A DNA stretch of 64,000 nt, taken from NCBI RefSeq assembly GCF_047300855.1, contig NZ_CP170197.1, positions 930,001-994,000 of the forward strand. The letters are read 5' to 3'. Each line of letters opens with the position of its first letter. The stretch's first letter is position 1. This document shows positions 27,892 to 37,700 of the stretch, one piece after another. Position numbers and translations under genes: made by a program. This DNA is from Sulfuriferula sp047300855 (GTDB lineage Bacteria; Pseudomonadota; Gammaproteobacteria; Burkholderiales; Sulfuriferulaceae). The notes below the pieces were generated by a model that was not told where the DNA came from, ran no database searches, and saw only the letters and a program-made list of their open reading frames with translations.

Positions 27892-29915
27892 TGCCTGTTC
27901 CCACCGAGATTGCCGTGCGCGCACGTCAGTTGCGCGAGCAGATCGAGTACCACAATTACCGTTACTACGCGCTTGACGCACCCGTTATTCCCGATGCTAA
28001 ATTTGACCGCTTGTTGCGTGAATTGCAAGCATTGGAAACCCAATATCCGGAGCTGGTGACAGCGGATTCCCCCACTCAGCGCGTAGGTGCAGCACCGGTT
28101 GCGGCATTTTCCAAAATCACTCACCGTGTGCCGATGTTGTCGCTGAATAATGCGTTTAACGATGCCGAGATCGAGGCTTTTGATCGCCGTTGCCGCGAGT
28201 CGACCGGGCTGTCGCAAATCGAATACGCTGTTGAACCCAAGTTTGATGGCCTGGCGATTACACTGAGTTACGCACATGGCCGTTTTGTGCAGGGAGCTAC
28301 GCGCGGGGATGGTTACACCGGCGAGGATGTCACGGCTAACCTGCGCACAATTCGTGCGATTCCGATGCAACTGGGCATCAAACAGCCGCCAGCTTTGCTC
28401 GAAGTACGCGGCGAAGTACTGATGCTCAAAGCGGACTTTGCTGCGTTGAATGCCACCCAACGTGAACGCGGAGACAAGGAATTTGCCAATCCGCGCAACG
28501 CCGCCGCAGGTTCATTGCGTCAGCTCGACCCTCGCATCACTGCCAGCCGTCGTCTGCACTTTTTCGCTTATGGCATTGGCGCCGCAGATGGCTGGATTAG
28601 CCCCCCGACCCACGCCGAAATAATGAATCAGCTGCTGGATATGCATCTGCCTATCGCCAGACAGCGTGACGTAGTGCAGGGCGTGTCCGGCCTGCTGGAT
28701 TTCTACCGCCAGATTGAAAGTGCCCGTACCCAGTTGCCCTACGACATTGACGGCGTGGTATATAAAGTCAACGATCTCGCCTTGCAGGAGCAGCTTGGCT
28801 TTGTCGCGCGTGCACCCCGGTTTGCCATTGCACACAAATTTCCGGCACAGGAAGAGCTGACCCAGGTGATGGGAATCGACGTGCAGGTCGGTCGTACCGG
28901 TGCGTTAACGCCGGTGGCGCGGCTCGCTCCCGTATTTGTCGGCGGCGTGACGGTGACCAACGCAACGCTGCATAATGAGGATGAAATCCGCCGCAAGGAT
29001 GTGCGCATCGGTGACTGGGTGAATGTGCGTCGCGCCGGGGACGTGATCCCGGAAATCGTGTCCGTGATCGTGTCGCGCCGTCCGCCCGACGCACGCGAAT
29101 TCGTCATGCCCACCGCCTGCCCGGTATGCGGTTCGCATGTGGTGCGCTTGCCGGATGAGGCAGTGGCACGCTGCAGCGGTGGCTTGTATTGCCCGGCGCA
29201 GCGCAAGCAGGCACTATGGCATTTTGCCAGCCGCAGGGCGATGGATATCGACGGACTGGGCGAAAAACTGGTCGACCAATTGGTGGATATGGGATTGGTC
29301 AATAGCCCGGCCGATCTGTACCGGCTGGGGATGGTGAAACTGGCCAATCTGGATCGCATGGCGGACAAATCCGCAGCCAATCTGCTGGCCGCCATCGAGG
29401 CCAGCAAGCACACGACTTTGGCACGTTTTATCTATGCACTGGGCATCCGCAATGTGGGTGAACAGACCGCCAAGGATTTGGCGCGCTACTTCGGCAATCT
29501 GGATGCGCTGATGAATGCCGATATGGACAACCTGCAACATGTACCCGATGTGGGACCGGTGGTGGCACAATCGGTTGCCCAGTTCTTCGCAGAGCCGCAT
29601 AACCGCACTGTGATCGATATGCTACGCGCTAGCGGGGTGGTTTGGCCGGAAGACGAGCCGGGCATGTCCATCCAAACCAGCGCAATTGCCGGCAAGACTT
29701 TCGTGCTCACCGGTACCTTGCCCAATCTGAGCCGCGAAGATGCCAAGGAAAAGATTGAGTCGCAGGGTGGTAAAGTGAGCGGTAGCGTGTCGAAAAAAAC
29801 CGACTATGTGGTGGCTGGCGTTGATCCCGGTAGCAAATATATCAAAGCGCAAGAACTCGGCGTCAAAATTCTCGATGAGGGCGAATTACTGGAATTATTG
29901 AGCAGTTTAAAATGA
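27891..29915 (+). CDS. ligA: NAD-dependent DNA ligase
   Basis: Seals nicks in DNA using NAD. The 674-residue chain has the adenylation domain with the catalytic K117 in VEPKFDGLAI, the OB fold, a four-Cys zinc finger starting CPVCGSHVV, and helix-hairpin-helix repeats. It ends with a C-terminal BRCT domain (GKTFVLTGTLPNLSREDAKE). Length is standard. The ATG shares a base with the zipA stop. Confidence 0.97.
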   Translation: MPVPTEIAVRARQLREQIEYHNYRYYALDAPVIPDAKFDRLLRELQALETQYPELVTADSPTQRVGAAPVAAFSKITHRVPMLSLNNAFNDAEIEAFDRRCRESTGLSQIEYAVEPKFDGLAITLSYAHGRFVQGATRGDGYTGEDVTANLRTIRAIPMQLGIKQPPALLEVRGEVLMLKADFAALNATQRERGDKEFANPRNAAAGSLRQLDPRITASRRLHFFAYGIGAADGWISPPTHAEIMNQLLDMHLPIARQRDVVQGVSGLLDFYRQIESARTQLPYDIDGVVYKVNDLALQEQLGFVARAPRFAIAHKFPAQEELTQVMGIDVQVGRTGALTPVARLAPVFVGGVTVTNATLHNEDEIRRKDVRIGDWVNVRRAGDVIPEIVSVIVSRRPPDAREFVMPTACPVCGSHVVRLPDEAVARCSGGLYCPAQRKQALWHFASRRAMDIDGLGEKLVDQLVDMGLVNSPADLYRLGMVKLANLDRMADKSAANLLAAIEASKHTTLARFIYALGIRNVGEQTAKDLARYFGNLDALMNADMDNLQHVPDVGPVVAQSVAQFFAEPHNRTVIDMLRASGVVWPEDEPGMSIQTSAIAGKTFVLTGTLPNLSREDAKEKIESQGGKVSGSVSKKTDYVVAGVDPGSKYIKAQELGVKILDEGELLELLSSLK

Positions 29916-29940
29916 ATTTTGTAACCACTATGGAGCCAGC

Positions 29941-30828
29941 ATGACTAACACGATTACCAAAGCGGTTTTTCCGGTTGCAGGCATGGGCACACGATTTTTG
30001 CCTGCTACCAAGGCCAGTCCCAAGGAAATGCTGCCCATTGTAGACAAGCCATTGATTCAATACGCAGTGGAAGAGGCTGTCGCAGCCGGAATTACCGACC
30101 TGATCTTTATTACAGGGCGCAGCAAGCGTGCCATCCCGGACCACTTCGACAAGGCCTATGAGCTGGAAGCCGAGCTGGAAGCGCATGGCAAGACCAAATT
30201 GCTGGAATTGGTGCGCGGCATACTTCCGTCACACGTGAATTGCATTTACATTCGCCAGTCTGAGGCGCTGGGCCTCGGACACGCGGTACTGTGCGCAAAA
30301 CCGGTGGTGCAAAACGAGCCTTTTGCCGTGATCCTTGCCGATGACCTGATCGATGGCGAGCCGCCAGTAATGAAGCAGATGGTGGATCTATACGACTATT
30401 ATCAATGCTCATTGCTGGGGGTTCAGAATGTTGCCCGTGAAGAAACCAGCCAGTACGGGATCGTGGCGGCAACGCCGCTCTCCAATGGTTTGCACAAGGT
30501 AAGCTCGATTGTGGAGAAGCCCCGTCCGGAGGATGCACCTTCCACTTTAGGCGTAGTGGGGCGTTACATTCTTACTGCACGCATCTTCCATCACATCGAG
30601 AATATCCAGCCGGGGGCCGGCGGCGAGATCCAGCTTACCGACGCGATTGCCAGCTTGTTGCAGGAACAGCAGGTTCAAGCCTACGAGTTTAAAGGGGTGC
30701 GTTACGATTGCGGCAGCAAGCTGGGCTATCTGAAAGCCACGGTGGAATATGCATTGAAGCATGATGAGGTGAGCAAGGAATTCCACACCTACCTGCTGTC
30801 AAAATATTGTTCTGCATCTGAAAAATAA
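29941..30828 (+). CDS. galU: UTP-glucose-1-phosphate uridylyltransferase
   Basis: Makes UDP-glucose for polysaccharide and lipopolysaccharide synthesis. The 295-residue chain starts with KAVFPVAGMGTRFLPATKA, the nucleotide-binding loop, followed by KEMLPIVDKPLIQYAVEEA, ILADDLIDGE and GEIQLTDAI. GGAG precedes the ATG. A hairpin without a T-run lies about 40 bases after its stop. Confidence 0.96.
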   Translation: MTNTITKAVFPVAGMGTRFLPATKASPKEMLPIVDKPLIQYAVEEAVAAGITDLIFITGRSKRAIPDHFDKAYELEAELEAHGKTKLLELVRGILPSHVNCIYIRQSEALGLGHAVLCAKPVVQNEPFAVILADDLIDGEPPVMKQMVDLYDYYQCSLLGVQNVAREETSQYGIVAATPLSNGLHKVSSIVEKPRPEDAPSTLGVVGRYILTARIFHHIENIQPGAGGEIQLTDAIASLLQEQQVQAYEFKGVRYDCGSKLGYLKATVEYALKHDEVSKEFHTYLLSKYCSASEK

Positions 30829-31232
30829 GCCATTGAGACAATCCGCAGCTTATCATCTCTCGCCTGGCGCCAAAGCAGGCTTGGCGCTGGCGGACTGTTG
30901 AGCGGCGCCGGAAAAATGCCAACGGATAATACGCCAAAGCCTACTTAAGATAGTTTATTTTTGGTCGTTAACCGGGGGGCAGCATCAGTTCAGGGATGCG
31001 TGGATTGATTCGTCATGGGCAATAGATGGGTGCGGTTTTTTTCTATTTTGTCCCAACAGATCACCGTTTGAATTCGAAGTTCGTAACGGAATCCCTTCAC
31101 TTGTTAATGCTCACGTATTGGGTATGGAAGATGGGCGCGATGTTCCTGATTAGAGTCGGCTTCTGGCTGCCTGGTAGTGAGAACCAGGCGCATAAGTCTG
31201 AATAGCACATTGTCAAAAAGGTATCCCAAATA
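30829..31232. other. Gene-free stretch after galU
   Basis: No convincing gene in 404 bases; the only long frame on the minus strand overlaps the following signal-peptide gene and lacks coding character. It contains an inverted repeat GCGCCAA (30867-30873) / TTGGCGC (30881-30887) that could act as a weak terminator for galU, but no T-run follows. The remainder is AT-richer and presumably holds the promoter of the next gene, which I could not place with confidence. Confidence 0.5.
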
Positions 31233-32096
31233 ATGCGGAAAATGTTTTTTGTTGCAACATTGCTACTCTCTTTTAACCTGCAGGCAGCAGAAAGACTGAT
31301 GTTTGGGATCAATCCCGGCACAGCGGCAGGCAAGGAAGATCAATGGATGTTAAGGGATTCATTCCAGCCGCTTGCTGACTATATCGGCAAGGCAGCCGGG
31401 GTTCCGGTGCGCACCGATATTACGCAAAATTTCAAGTCTATCGATGAGCACTCCGGCAAAGGTCGATATGACTTGTTGCTGGCGCCGACGAATGTGATTG
31501 GCCGGGCGCTTCTGGATGCCGGTTTTATTCCGGTAGCAAAATTCAAGGATCTGCACGCGACTTTGCTAGTCAGTGAGCAAAGCCCATATAAAACCGTAGC
31601 TTCGCTGAGAAATTCGCGAATTGGCATGCTAAGCCGTGCAACGCTTATGGGAGCGCTGTCTGCGGATTTATTGAATAAGCAGGGATTGTTACTGAGCAAG
31701 GACTTCCAGCGGGTTCAGGAAATAAGGTTTCAGGATACCCTCGTTTCGCTGTTACTAAAAAATTCCGTGGATGTGATCGCCATTTCGCACGAGGCAGCCA
31801 CAAAGGCATTAAGGGATAATCCTGGAAAGCTGCGGATTTTGGCTAATACCGATCCGGTTCCTGGCTTTGCGATCGCTTTGTCAAAAGACATGCCACAGGC
31901 ACAGGCGAAAAAAATTACCGAGGCATTGTTGAGCATGGGTGACAACGCGAGTGGCAAAGCGGCACTCTCTGTTGCCTCGGCGGGTGGGAGTGTGGGTGTT
32001 ACCAGGCTCTTCAAAGCAAATAGTGCTGAATATGCAAAAGTGATGGCACTGATTAGCGCATCGCAAAAGCTTTACCCGCCGCCGGAAAATAACTGA
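31233..32096 (+). CDS. PhnD-like periplasmic substrate-binding protein, copy 1
   Basis: The 287-residue precursor has a signal peptide (about residues 1-20, ending LQAAE) and then a type-2 periplasmic binding fold of the phosphate/phosphonate PhnD group. The N-terminal LMFGINPG leads into ADYIGKAAGVPVRTDI, YDLLLAPTNVIG and FQDTLVSLLLKNSVDV. Such proteins normally deliver a ligand to an ABC importer, or sense it for a partner. No permease or ATPase gene lies nearby, so the ligand and role are unknown. The downstream copy at 32582 is closely similar, roughly 60% identical by eye. Confidence 0.85.
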   Translation: MRKMFFVATLLLSFNLQAAERLMFGINPGTAAGKEDQWMLRDSFQPLADYIGKAAGVPVRTDITQNFKSIDEHSGKGRYDLLLAPTNVIGRALLDAGFIPVAKFKDLHATLLVSEQSPYKTVASLRNSRIGMLSRATLMGALSADLLNKQGLLLSKDFQRVQEIRFQDTLVSLLLKNSVDVIAISHEAATKALRDNPGKLRILANTDPVPGFAIALSKDMPQAQAKKITEALLSMGDNASGKAALSVASAGGSVGVTRLFKANSAEYAKVMALISASQKLYPPPENN

Positions 32097-32110
32097 CGCA
32101 GGCGAAATTA

Positions 32111-32224
32111 TATACAATCATAAGGTTAACACGGAAGTCAGGCATTATTTAAGCTGAACGGCCCCAGCATTTCCGTGTCGGCTTATAAGGAACAAACACC
32201 CGCGATAGGCGGGTGTTTGTTTTT
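32111..32224 (+). ncRNA. Candidate small RNA or structured 3' UTR ending in a terminator
   Basis: A -10-like TATACAAT lies at 32111-32118. It is followed by an 8-base inverted repeat ACACGGAA (32129-32136) / TTCCGTGT (32171-32178) and then a near-perfect terminator at 32191-32224. Together this looks like a free-standing transcript of about 100 bases, but a clear -35 is missing. The alternative is a long structured 3' end of the copy 1 mRNA. Confidence 0.35.
32191..32224 (+). terminator. Strong Rho-independent terminator
   Basis: A perfect 13-base-pair stem AACAAACACCCGC / GCGGGTGTTTGTT with the five-base loop GATAG runs into a short T-run at 32220-32224. It ends transcription about 100 bases after copy 1 of the PhnD-like genes. 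Confidence 0.9.
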
Positions 32225-32581
32225 AGCAGGCCCGGATGACCTCGCTATACATGATGTTGTGTGCGGCCAGAGTTGGCGGCGAATGGTCCGACAAAGTTGA
32301 TGAAAAGCTAACACGTAACAGATCCGGAACGTACGATCCGGTTAGAGCAATTCGGCTGAATATCGACAGCTAATCAGGTATACGGACGTTTACGCAGCAG
32401 CCTGATCATAAGAATCGATAAATGGCATGCTTACTGCTCGTATTAGAGGTGTGACTTGGATTTGGTAATGGATACTCGTTACCGGATCTGTGCTGCATAC
32501 TGATTGAGCAGCAAAAAAATACGTGGATATCAAAAGCGCACGCTAAGACTATAAGTGCTCAATATTACAAGGAGATTAAAA

Positions 32582-33448
32582 ATGAAGGCAAAGCGTTTCA
32601 TATTTATGGCGGCACTGTTGCTGTTACCCTTTAACCTGCACGCAGCAGACCGGCTGATGTTTGGCATCAATCCCGGCGCTTACGGCAGTGAGGATCAATG
32701 GGTGTTAAGGGATTCATTCCAGCCGCTGGCCGACTATATCGGCAAAGCTGCGGGGAGTCAGGTGCGCACCGACATCACGCAAAGCTTCAAGACGATCGAT
32801 GCGCATGCAGGCAAGGGCCGCTATGACTTGTTGATGGGACCCACCAATGTGATTGCGGAGGCTTATAAGGTCTCAGGGTTCTATCCGGTTGCGAAGTTCA
32901 AGGATCTTGCTTCGGTTCTGCTGGTCAGGGAGCCAAGCCCATACAAAACCATCGCGTCACTTAAAGGTTCGCGAATTGGTATGGTGAGCCGTAAAACGTT
33001 GATAGGTCAGTTGGCAGCCCATTTGCTGCAGAGCCAGGGGGTCATGCTGAATCGTGATTTCAAGCAAGTACAGGAAATAAACTTTCAGGACACACTGGTT
33101 TCGCTGTTGCTGGAAAACTCGGTCGATGTGGTTTCAGTGGGACCGAAAGTGGCAGGAGAAGCATTGAAGGCGCATCCAGGAAAGCTGCGGGTATTGGCTA
33201 AAGCCGATCCTGTCCCGGGTTTTGCGATCTCTCTGGCACGTGACATGCCACCAGAACAAGCGAAAAAAATTACTGAGGCCCTGGTGACAATAGGCGATAA
33301 CGCCAGCGGCAAGGCTGCACTGGCCGCCATCACGGTGGGCGGGGGCGCGGGAAATACCCATCTAACCAAGACCAGCAGCGCGGAATACGTCAAGGCAATG
33401 GAATTGATAGGCGCGGCGAAAAATCTTTACCCTGCCCAGACAAAGTGA
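32582..33448 (+). CDS. PhnD-like periplasmic substrate-binding protein, copy 2
   Basis: 288-residue paralogue of the preceding gene with the same layout: signal peptide (ends LHAAD near residue 23), LMFGINPG, ADYIGKAAGSQVRTDI, YDLLMGPTNVI, FQDTLVSLLLENSVDV, DPVPGFAISL. I chose the ATG at 32582 because AAGGAG lies eight bases before it; a GTG at 32555 would add nine residues ahead of the signal peptide. Differences cluster around the expected ligand cleft (APTNVIGRA against GPTNVIAEA), so the two copies may bind different ligands. No ABC partner genes are near. Confidence 0.85.
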   Translation: MKAKRFIFMAALLLLPFNLHAADRLMFGINPGAYGSEDQWVLRDSFQPLADYIGKAAGSQVRTDITQSFKTIDAHAGKGRYDLLMGPTNVIAEAYKVSGFYPVAKFKDLASVLLVREPSPYKTIASLKGSRIGMVSRKTLIGQLAAHLLQSQGVMLNRDFKQVQEINFQDTLVSLLLENSVDVVSVGPKVAGEALKAHPGKLRVLAKADPVPGFAISLARDMPPEQAKKITEALVTIGDNASGKAALAAITVGGGAGNTHLTKTSSAEYVKAMELIGAAKNLYPAQTK

Positions 33449-33551
33449 TCAGTCGCTTTACCATGATCAGCCAATTGCCCGCAAATTCCTGATCAAGTCG
33501 TTCCTGTCTTCCTCCGGACGGTTCGGCTTTTTGATGTCTGGTTAGATGTTG

Positions 33552-34397
33552 TTAAATGGCTCGCTGATTCAGTATTTTTCGCGCTTCCAGCATCACTTCC
33601 GAAGCGGTGAGGCCCACCGGACCGATGCCTTGCAGCAGCAGGGCATCCGCTGCCGCCCCATGCAGATAGGCGGCGAGTTGCAGTGCGGCGAAAGGCTCCA
33701 GACCCTGCGCCAGCAGAGCGGCCACCATGCCCGTTAGTACATCCCCCATCCCTGCGCTACTCAAGCCAGGATTGCCCGTAGTGTTGATACGCCATTCTTT
33801 GCCCGGTCCGGTGCAAATGCTGCCTGCACCCTTGAGTACCACCCAGGCGCAATATTTTTCGGCCAGTTGCAAGGCGGCAGCGGGACGATCGCGCTGGATA
33901 GTTTGAGTATCACAGGCCAGCAGTCGTGCAGCTTCGCCAGGATGAGGCGTGAGCAGCGTCGGGCCGGTGCGGGCGAGCGTCAAGTTTTTCAAGGCTGGCG
34001 ATGCGGCAAGCAGATTGAGGGCATCGGCATCCAATACCAGAATCGCCGGATTTTTCAGCGCGTTTTCCAGCAGTTGTCGCGCCTGTTCTGATTGCCCCAA
34101 ACCGGGGCCGACAGCCAGCACCGTTAACGCTGTGTCGAGCAACTGGGAAGGATCAAGCAGCATGATTTCAGGTTGCATGAAGTCCAGGGTGATACCGCTG
34201 CTCAGGCTTGCGGCGTAGGTTTTGCCTGCCCCCAGATGAAGTGCGGCACGCGCTGCCAGCAACACTGCCCCGGTCATGCCCGGCGCACCACCCAGGATGC
34301 CGACGCTGCCGAAGTTGCCTTTGTTGCTGTCGAGCGGACGCGGCGGCAGGGCGTCGAGGATGGCTTTGCTGATCAGTTGGTCTGTATGGGGTTTCAT
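33552..34397 (-). CDS. nnrD: ADP/ATP-dependent NAD(P)H-hydrate dehydratase
   Basis: Repairs hydrated NADH and NADPH. The 281-residue ribokinase-like protein carries GILGGAPGMTGAVLLAARAAL, LTPHPGEAARLL and the anion-hole motif NPGLSSAGMGDVLTG. In many bacteria this domain is fused to the NnrE epimerase; here only the dehydratase half is present. It is divergent from the small Cys-rich gene at 34470. Confidence 0.9.
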   Translation of the reverse strand: MKPHTDQLISKAILDALPPRPLDSNKGNFGSVGILGGAPGMTGAVLLAARAALHLGAGKTYAASLSSGITLDFMQPEIMLLDPSQLLDTALTVLAVGPGLGQSEQARQLLENALKNPAILVLDADALNLLAASPALKNLTLARTGPTLLTPHPGEAARLLACDTQTIQRDRPAAALQLAEKYCAWVVLKGAGSICTGPGKEWRINTTGNPGLSSAGMGDVLTGMVAALLAQGLEPFAALQLAAYLHGAAADALLLQGIGPVGLTASEVMLEARKILNQRAI

Positions 34398-34469
34398 GAC
34401 GAACTCGGTTGGGGTTGGGATGTCTATACTGAAAGCGTAGCATCATGATGTGATACTGAGGAGAGCGAA

Positions 34470-34697
34470 ATGAAAATGCCAAGAAATGTGAATCCCGGCG
34501 GCGGCGAAATTCTGTCCTGCGTGGAAGACGCAGGATGCGAGATTACCAGTTGCGAAGTATGCATGCAGGAGATACCCGTTTCCGCTGCCCTGAATGAAGA
34601 GGGCGCGGATTATATCCATCACTTCTGCGGGCTGGATTGCCTGGAAAGCTGGCGGCGTAAAGCTCGGCAGGAGTTTCCTCCAAACACAGCTGCCTGA
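34470..34697 (+). CDS. Small Cys-rich protein, DUF3330-like
   Basis: A 75-residue soluble protein with Cys pairs: CEVCMQEIP (near residues 28-36) and HHFCGLDCLESW (near residues 50-61), which look like a four-Cys metal site. It resembles the DUF3330 family as I remember it. Function unknown. GGAG precedes the ATG. It ends about 70 bases before purL on the same strand. Confidence 0.7.
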   Translation: MKMPRNVNPGGGEILSCVEDAGCEITSCEVCMQEIPVSAALNEEGADYIHHFCGLDCLESWRRKARQEFPPNTAA

Positions 34698-34770
34698 ACC
34701 CGCCCCGGAGAGTGGGGAGGACGTCCGATTTCGGGTAAAATTCGCTTTTATCCGATGCCCGATTCGCACC

Positions 34771-37700
34771 ATGTCCGAACTGCATAAATTGCGCGGCGGC
34801 GCCGCGCTTTCCCGTTTTCGTCTCGACAAGCTATCCAAAGCGCTGCCCGATTACGACTGTATCCAATCCGAATTCTGGCATTTCGCGGAAGTGTCGGCTA
34901 CGCTGGACGCCGTCGAGAAAGCCAGGCTGGATTCCATCCTCACCTACGGTACGCCATTGCCCGACCAGACGGAGGGGAAGTTGTTGCTGGTTATACCGCG
35001 CCCCGGCACCATTTCGCCGTGGTCCTCCAAGGCGATCGACATCATTCGCCACTGCGGACTGGAAAAAATCTCCCGGATTGAACGCGGCACTGCCTATCAT
35101 TTCAGCCGCCGTGACGGCGCGGTGCTGACTGCAGAAGACCAGGCGCGGATTGCGCCGTATATCCATGACCGCATGACTGAAGCCGTATTCGGCAGTCTGG
35201 ACGATGCCCACATGCTGTTCCGCCATCTTCCGCCCAAGCCGTTGACCACAGTGGATATTCTCGGTGCAGGCCGCGCGGCGCTGGTGCGCGCCAACAGCGA
35301 GATGGGACTGGCATTGTCGGCGGATGAAATCGACTATCTGTTGGGCAATTTCACCCGTATCGGGCGCAACCCGACCGATGTCGAGCTGACCATGTTCGCC
35401 CAGGCCAATTCAGAGCACTGCCGCCACAAGATTTTCAATGCTGCCTGGGTGATTGACGGCGAGGCGCAGCCGCACACGCTGTTCGGCATGATTCGCGAAA
35501 CCCACGCGCGCCATCCGCAAGGAACCGTGGTGGCGTATTCGGATAATTCCTCGGTGATCGAAGGCGCTGACGTGGCGCGCTTTCATCCGGCGGAAAATGG
35601 TCGCTATGTATATCGCGAGGCGCGTACGCACATCCTGATGAAGGTGGAAACGCACAATCACCCCACCGCCATTTCGCCTTTCCCCGGCGCGGCAACAGGC
35701 TCGGGCGGCGAGATTCGCGACGAGGGCGCCACCGGCACCGGTTCCAAGCCCAAGGCGGGGTTGTGCGGGTTCTCGGTGTCCAACCTGAACATCCCGGGGG
35801 GCCACCAGCCCTGGGAAACCTATCAAGGCAGCAAGGGTGGTTACGGCAAGCCCGACCGCATCGCCTCCGCGTTGCAAATCATGATCGACGGCCCGCTCGG
35901 CGCAGCAGCGTTCAACAATGAATTCGGCCGGCCCAATCTGGCGGGTTATTTCCGCACTTTCGAAGAAGAATGCGCAGGCGAGATGCGCGGCTACCACAAG
36001 CCCATCATGCTGGCAGGCGGGGTGGGCAACATCGACGCCGCCCACTGCTTCAAAAAGCAGTTCGCCGCCGGCACGCTGCTGATTCATCTGGGCGGACCTG
36101 GCATGCTCATCGGTCTGGGCGGCGGCGCGGCGTCCAGCATGGATACCGGCACCAATGCCGAAAACCTGGATTTCGACTCGGTACAGCGCGGCAATCCGGA
36201 AATGCAGCGCCGCGCCCAGGAAGTGATCGACCGCTGCTGGCAACTGGGCGACGCCAATCCGATTCTGTCCATCCACGACGTGGGTGCCGGCGGCGTTTCC
36301 AACGCCATGCCGGAGCTGGTGGACGGCGCCGGCCGCGGCGCACGCTTTCAATTGCGCGATATTCCGCTGGAAGAATCGGGCATGGCGCCGCGTGAAATCT
36401 GGTCGAACGAATCACAGGAACGCTATGTGCTGGCCATTGCGCCGGAAAGCCTCGACGCTTTCCGCGCGTTATGCGAACGCGAGCGCTGCCCGTTCGCCGT
36501 GATCGGCGTGGCGACCGAGGATCGTCATCTGAGGGTGGAAGACAGTCTGCTGAGCGCCATGCCGGTGGATATGGATATGTCCGTGCTGCTCGGCAAGCCG
36601 CCACGCATGACCCGCGACGTGCAGCGCGTCGTTCGCAGCCTGCCGGCGTTGAACACCGATGGCATCGATCTGGCGGAGGCTGCGCTGCGCGTGTTGCGCC
36701 TGCCCAGCGTGGCATCCAAGCTATTCCTGATCACCATCGGTGACCGCAGCGTGGGCGGCTACACTGCGCGCGACCAGTTGGTCGGCCCCTGGCAGGTACC
36801 GGTTGCGGACGTGGCGGTGACTACCATGGGCTACGCCACCGAACGCGGCGAGGCCTTTGCCGTGGGCGAGCGCACCCCGCTGGCGCTGATCGATGCCGCC
36901 GCTTCCGGGCGCATGGCGGTAGGCGAGGCGCTGACCAACCTGGCCGCCGCGCGTGTGGAAAAAATCGGCGCTGTGAAGCTTTCGGCCAACTGGATGGCAG
37001 CAGCCGGTTTTCCCGGCGAAGATGCTGCGCTATACGACACGGTCAAGGCGGTGGGGCTGGAGCTGTGTCCCGCATTGGGCATCAGCATCCCGGTGGGCAA
37101 GGATTCGTTGTCCATGCGCAGCGTGTGGGAGTCTGACGGCGCGCAGAAATCCGTCGCCGCGCCATTGTCGCTGATCATTTCCGCTTTTGCGCCCTGCCCC
37201 GATGTGCGGGCCACACTTACGCCGCAGCTGCGTACCGATCAGGGCGATACCGACCTCATCCTGATCGACCTCGGCTGCGGCCGCAATCGGCTGGGTGGCT
37301 CAGCGCTCGCGCAGGCCTACAAACAAGTGGGTGAGCGTTGCCCGGACCTTGATCAACCGGGCCAGTTCAAGGCGTTTTTCGAAACCGTGCAGGCGCTCAA
37401 TGCCGCCGGCCGCGTGCTGGCCTACCATGACCGCTCCGATGGCGGCCTATGGGCGGCACTGTGCGAAATGGCCTTCGCTGGCCACTGCGGCATCACTGTG
37501 GACGCGGACGAACTGTGCCAGGATCGCTTCCGTGTGCAAGTTGAAGAAGAAGGCATGGATGAAGACGAAGAAGTGATCACCGAGCAAACCGGATACAGTC
37601 CGCGCGTGTTCGGTGTGCTGTTCAACGAGGAGCTCGGCGCAGTGTTGCAGGTGAAACGCGAGCATACCGCCGAGGTCATGCAGACCTTCATAGCTGCCGG

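Larger units (their letters stand above)
32097..32581. other. Intergenic stretch between the two PhnD-like genes
   Basis: 485 bases without a recognisable gene. The first 130 hold a structured element with a strong terminator, described separately. The rest (32225-32581) has no long frame. It contains a repeated GATCCGG around 32330-32340 and an A-rich stretch near 32514. It probably holds the promoter of copy 2. Confidence 0.6.

Noticed and set aside
34594..34770. An open upstream extension of purL
   Set aside because: The frame is open but overlaps the small Cys-rich gene, and the added residues are not like PurL. The ATG at 34771 gives the normal start.
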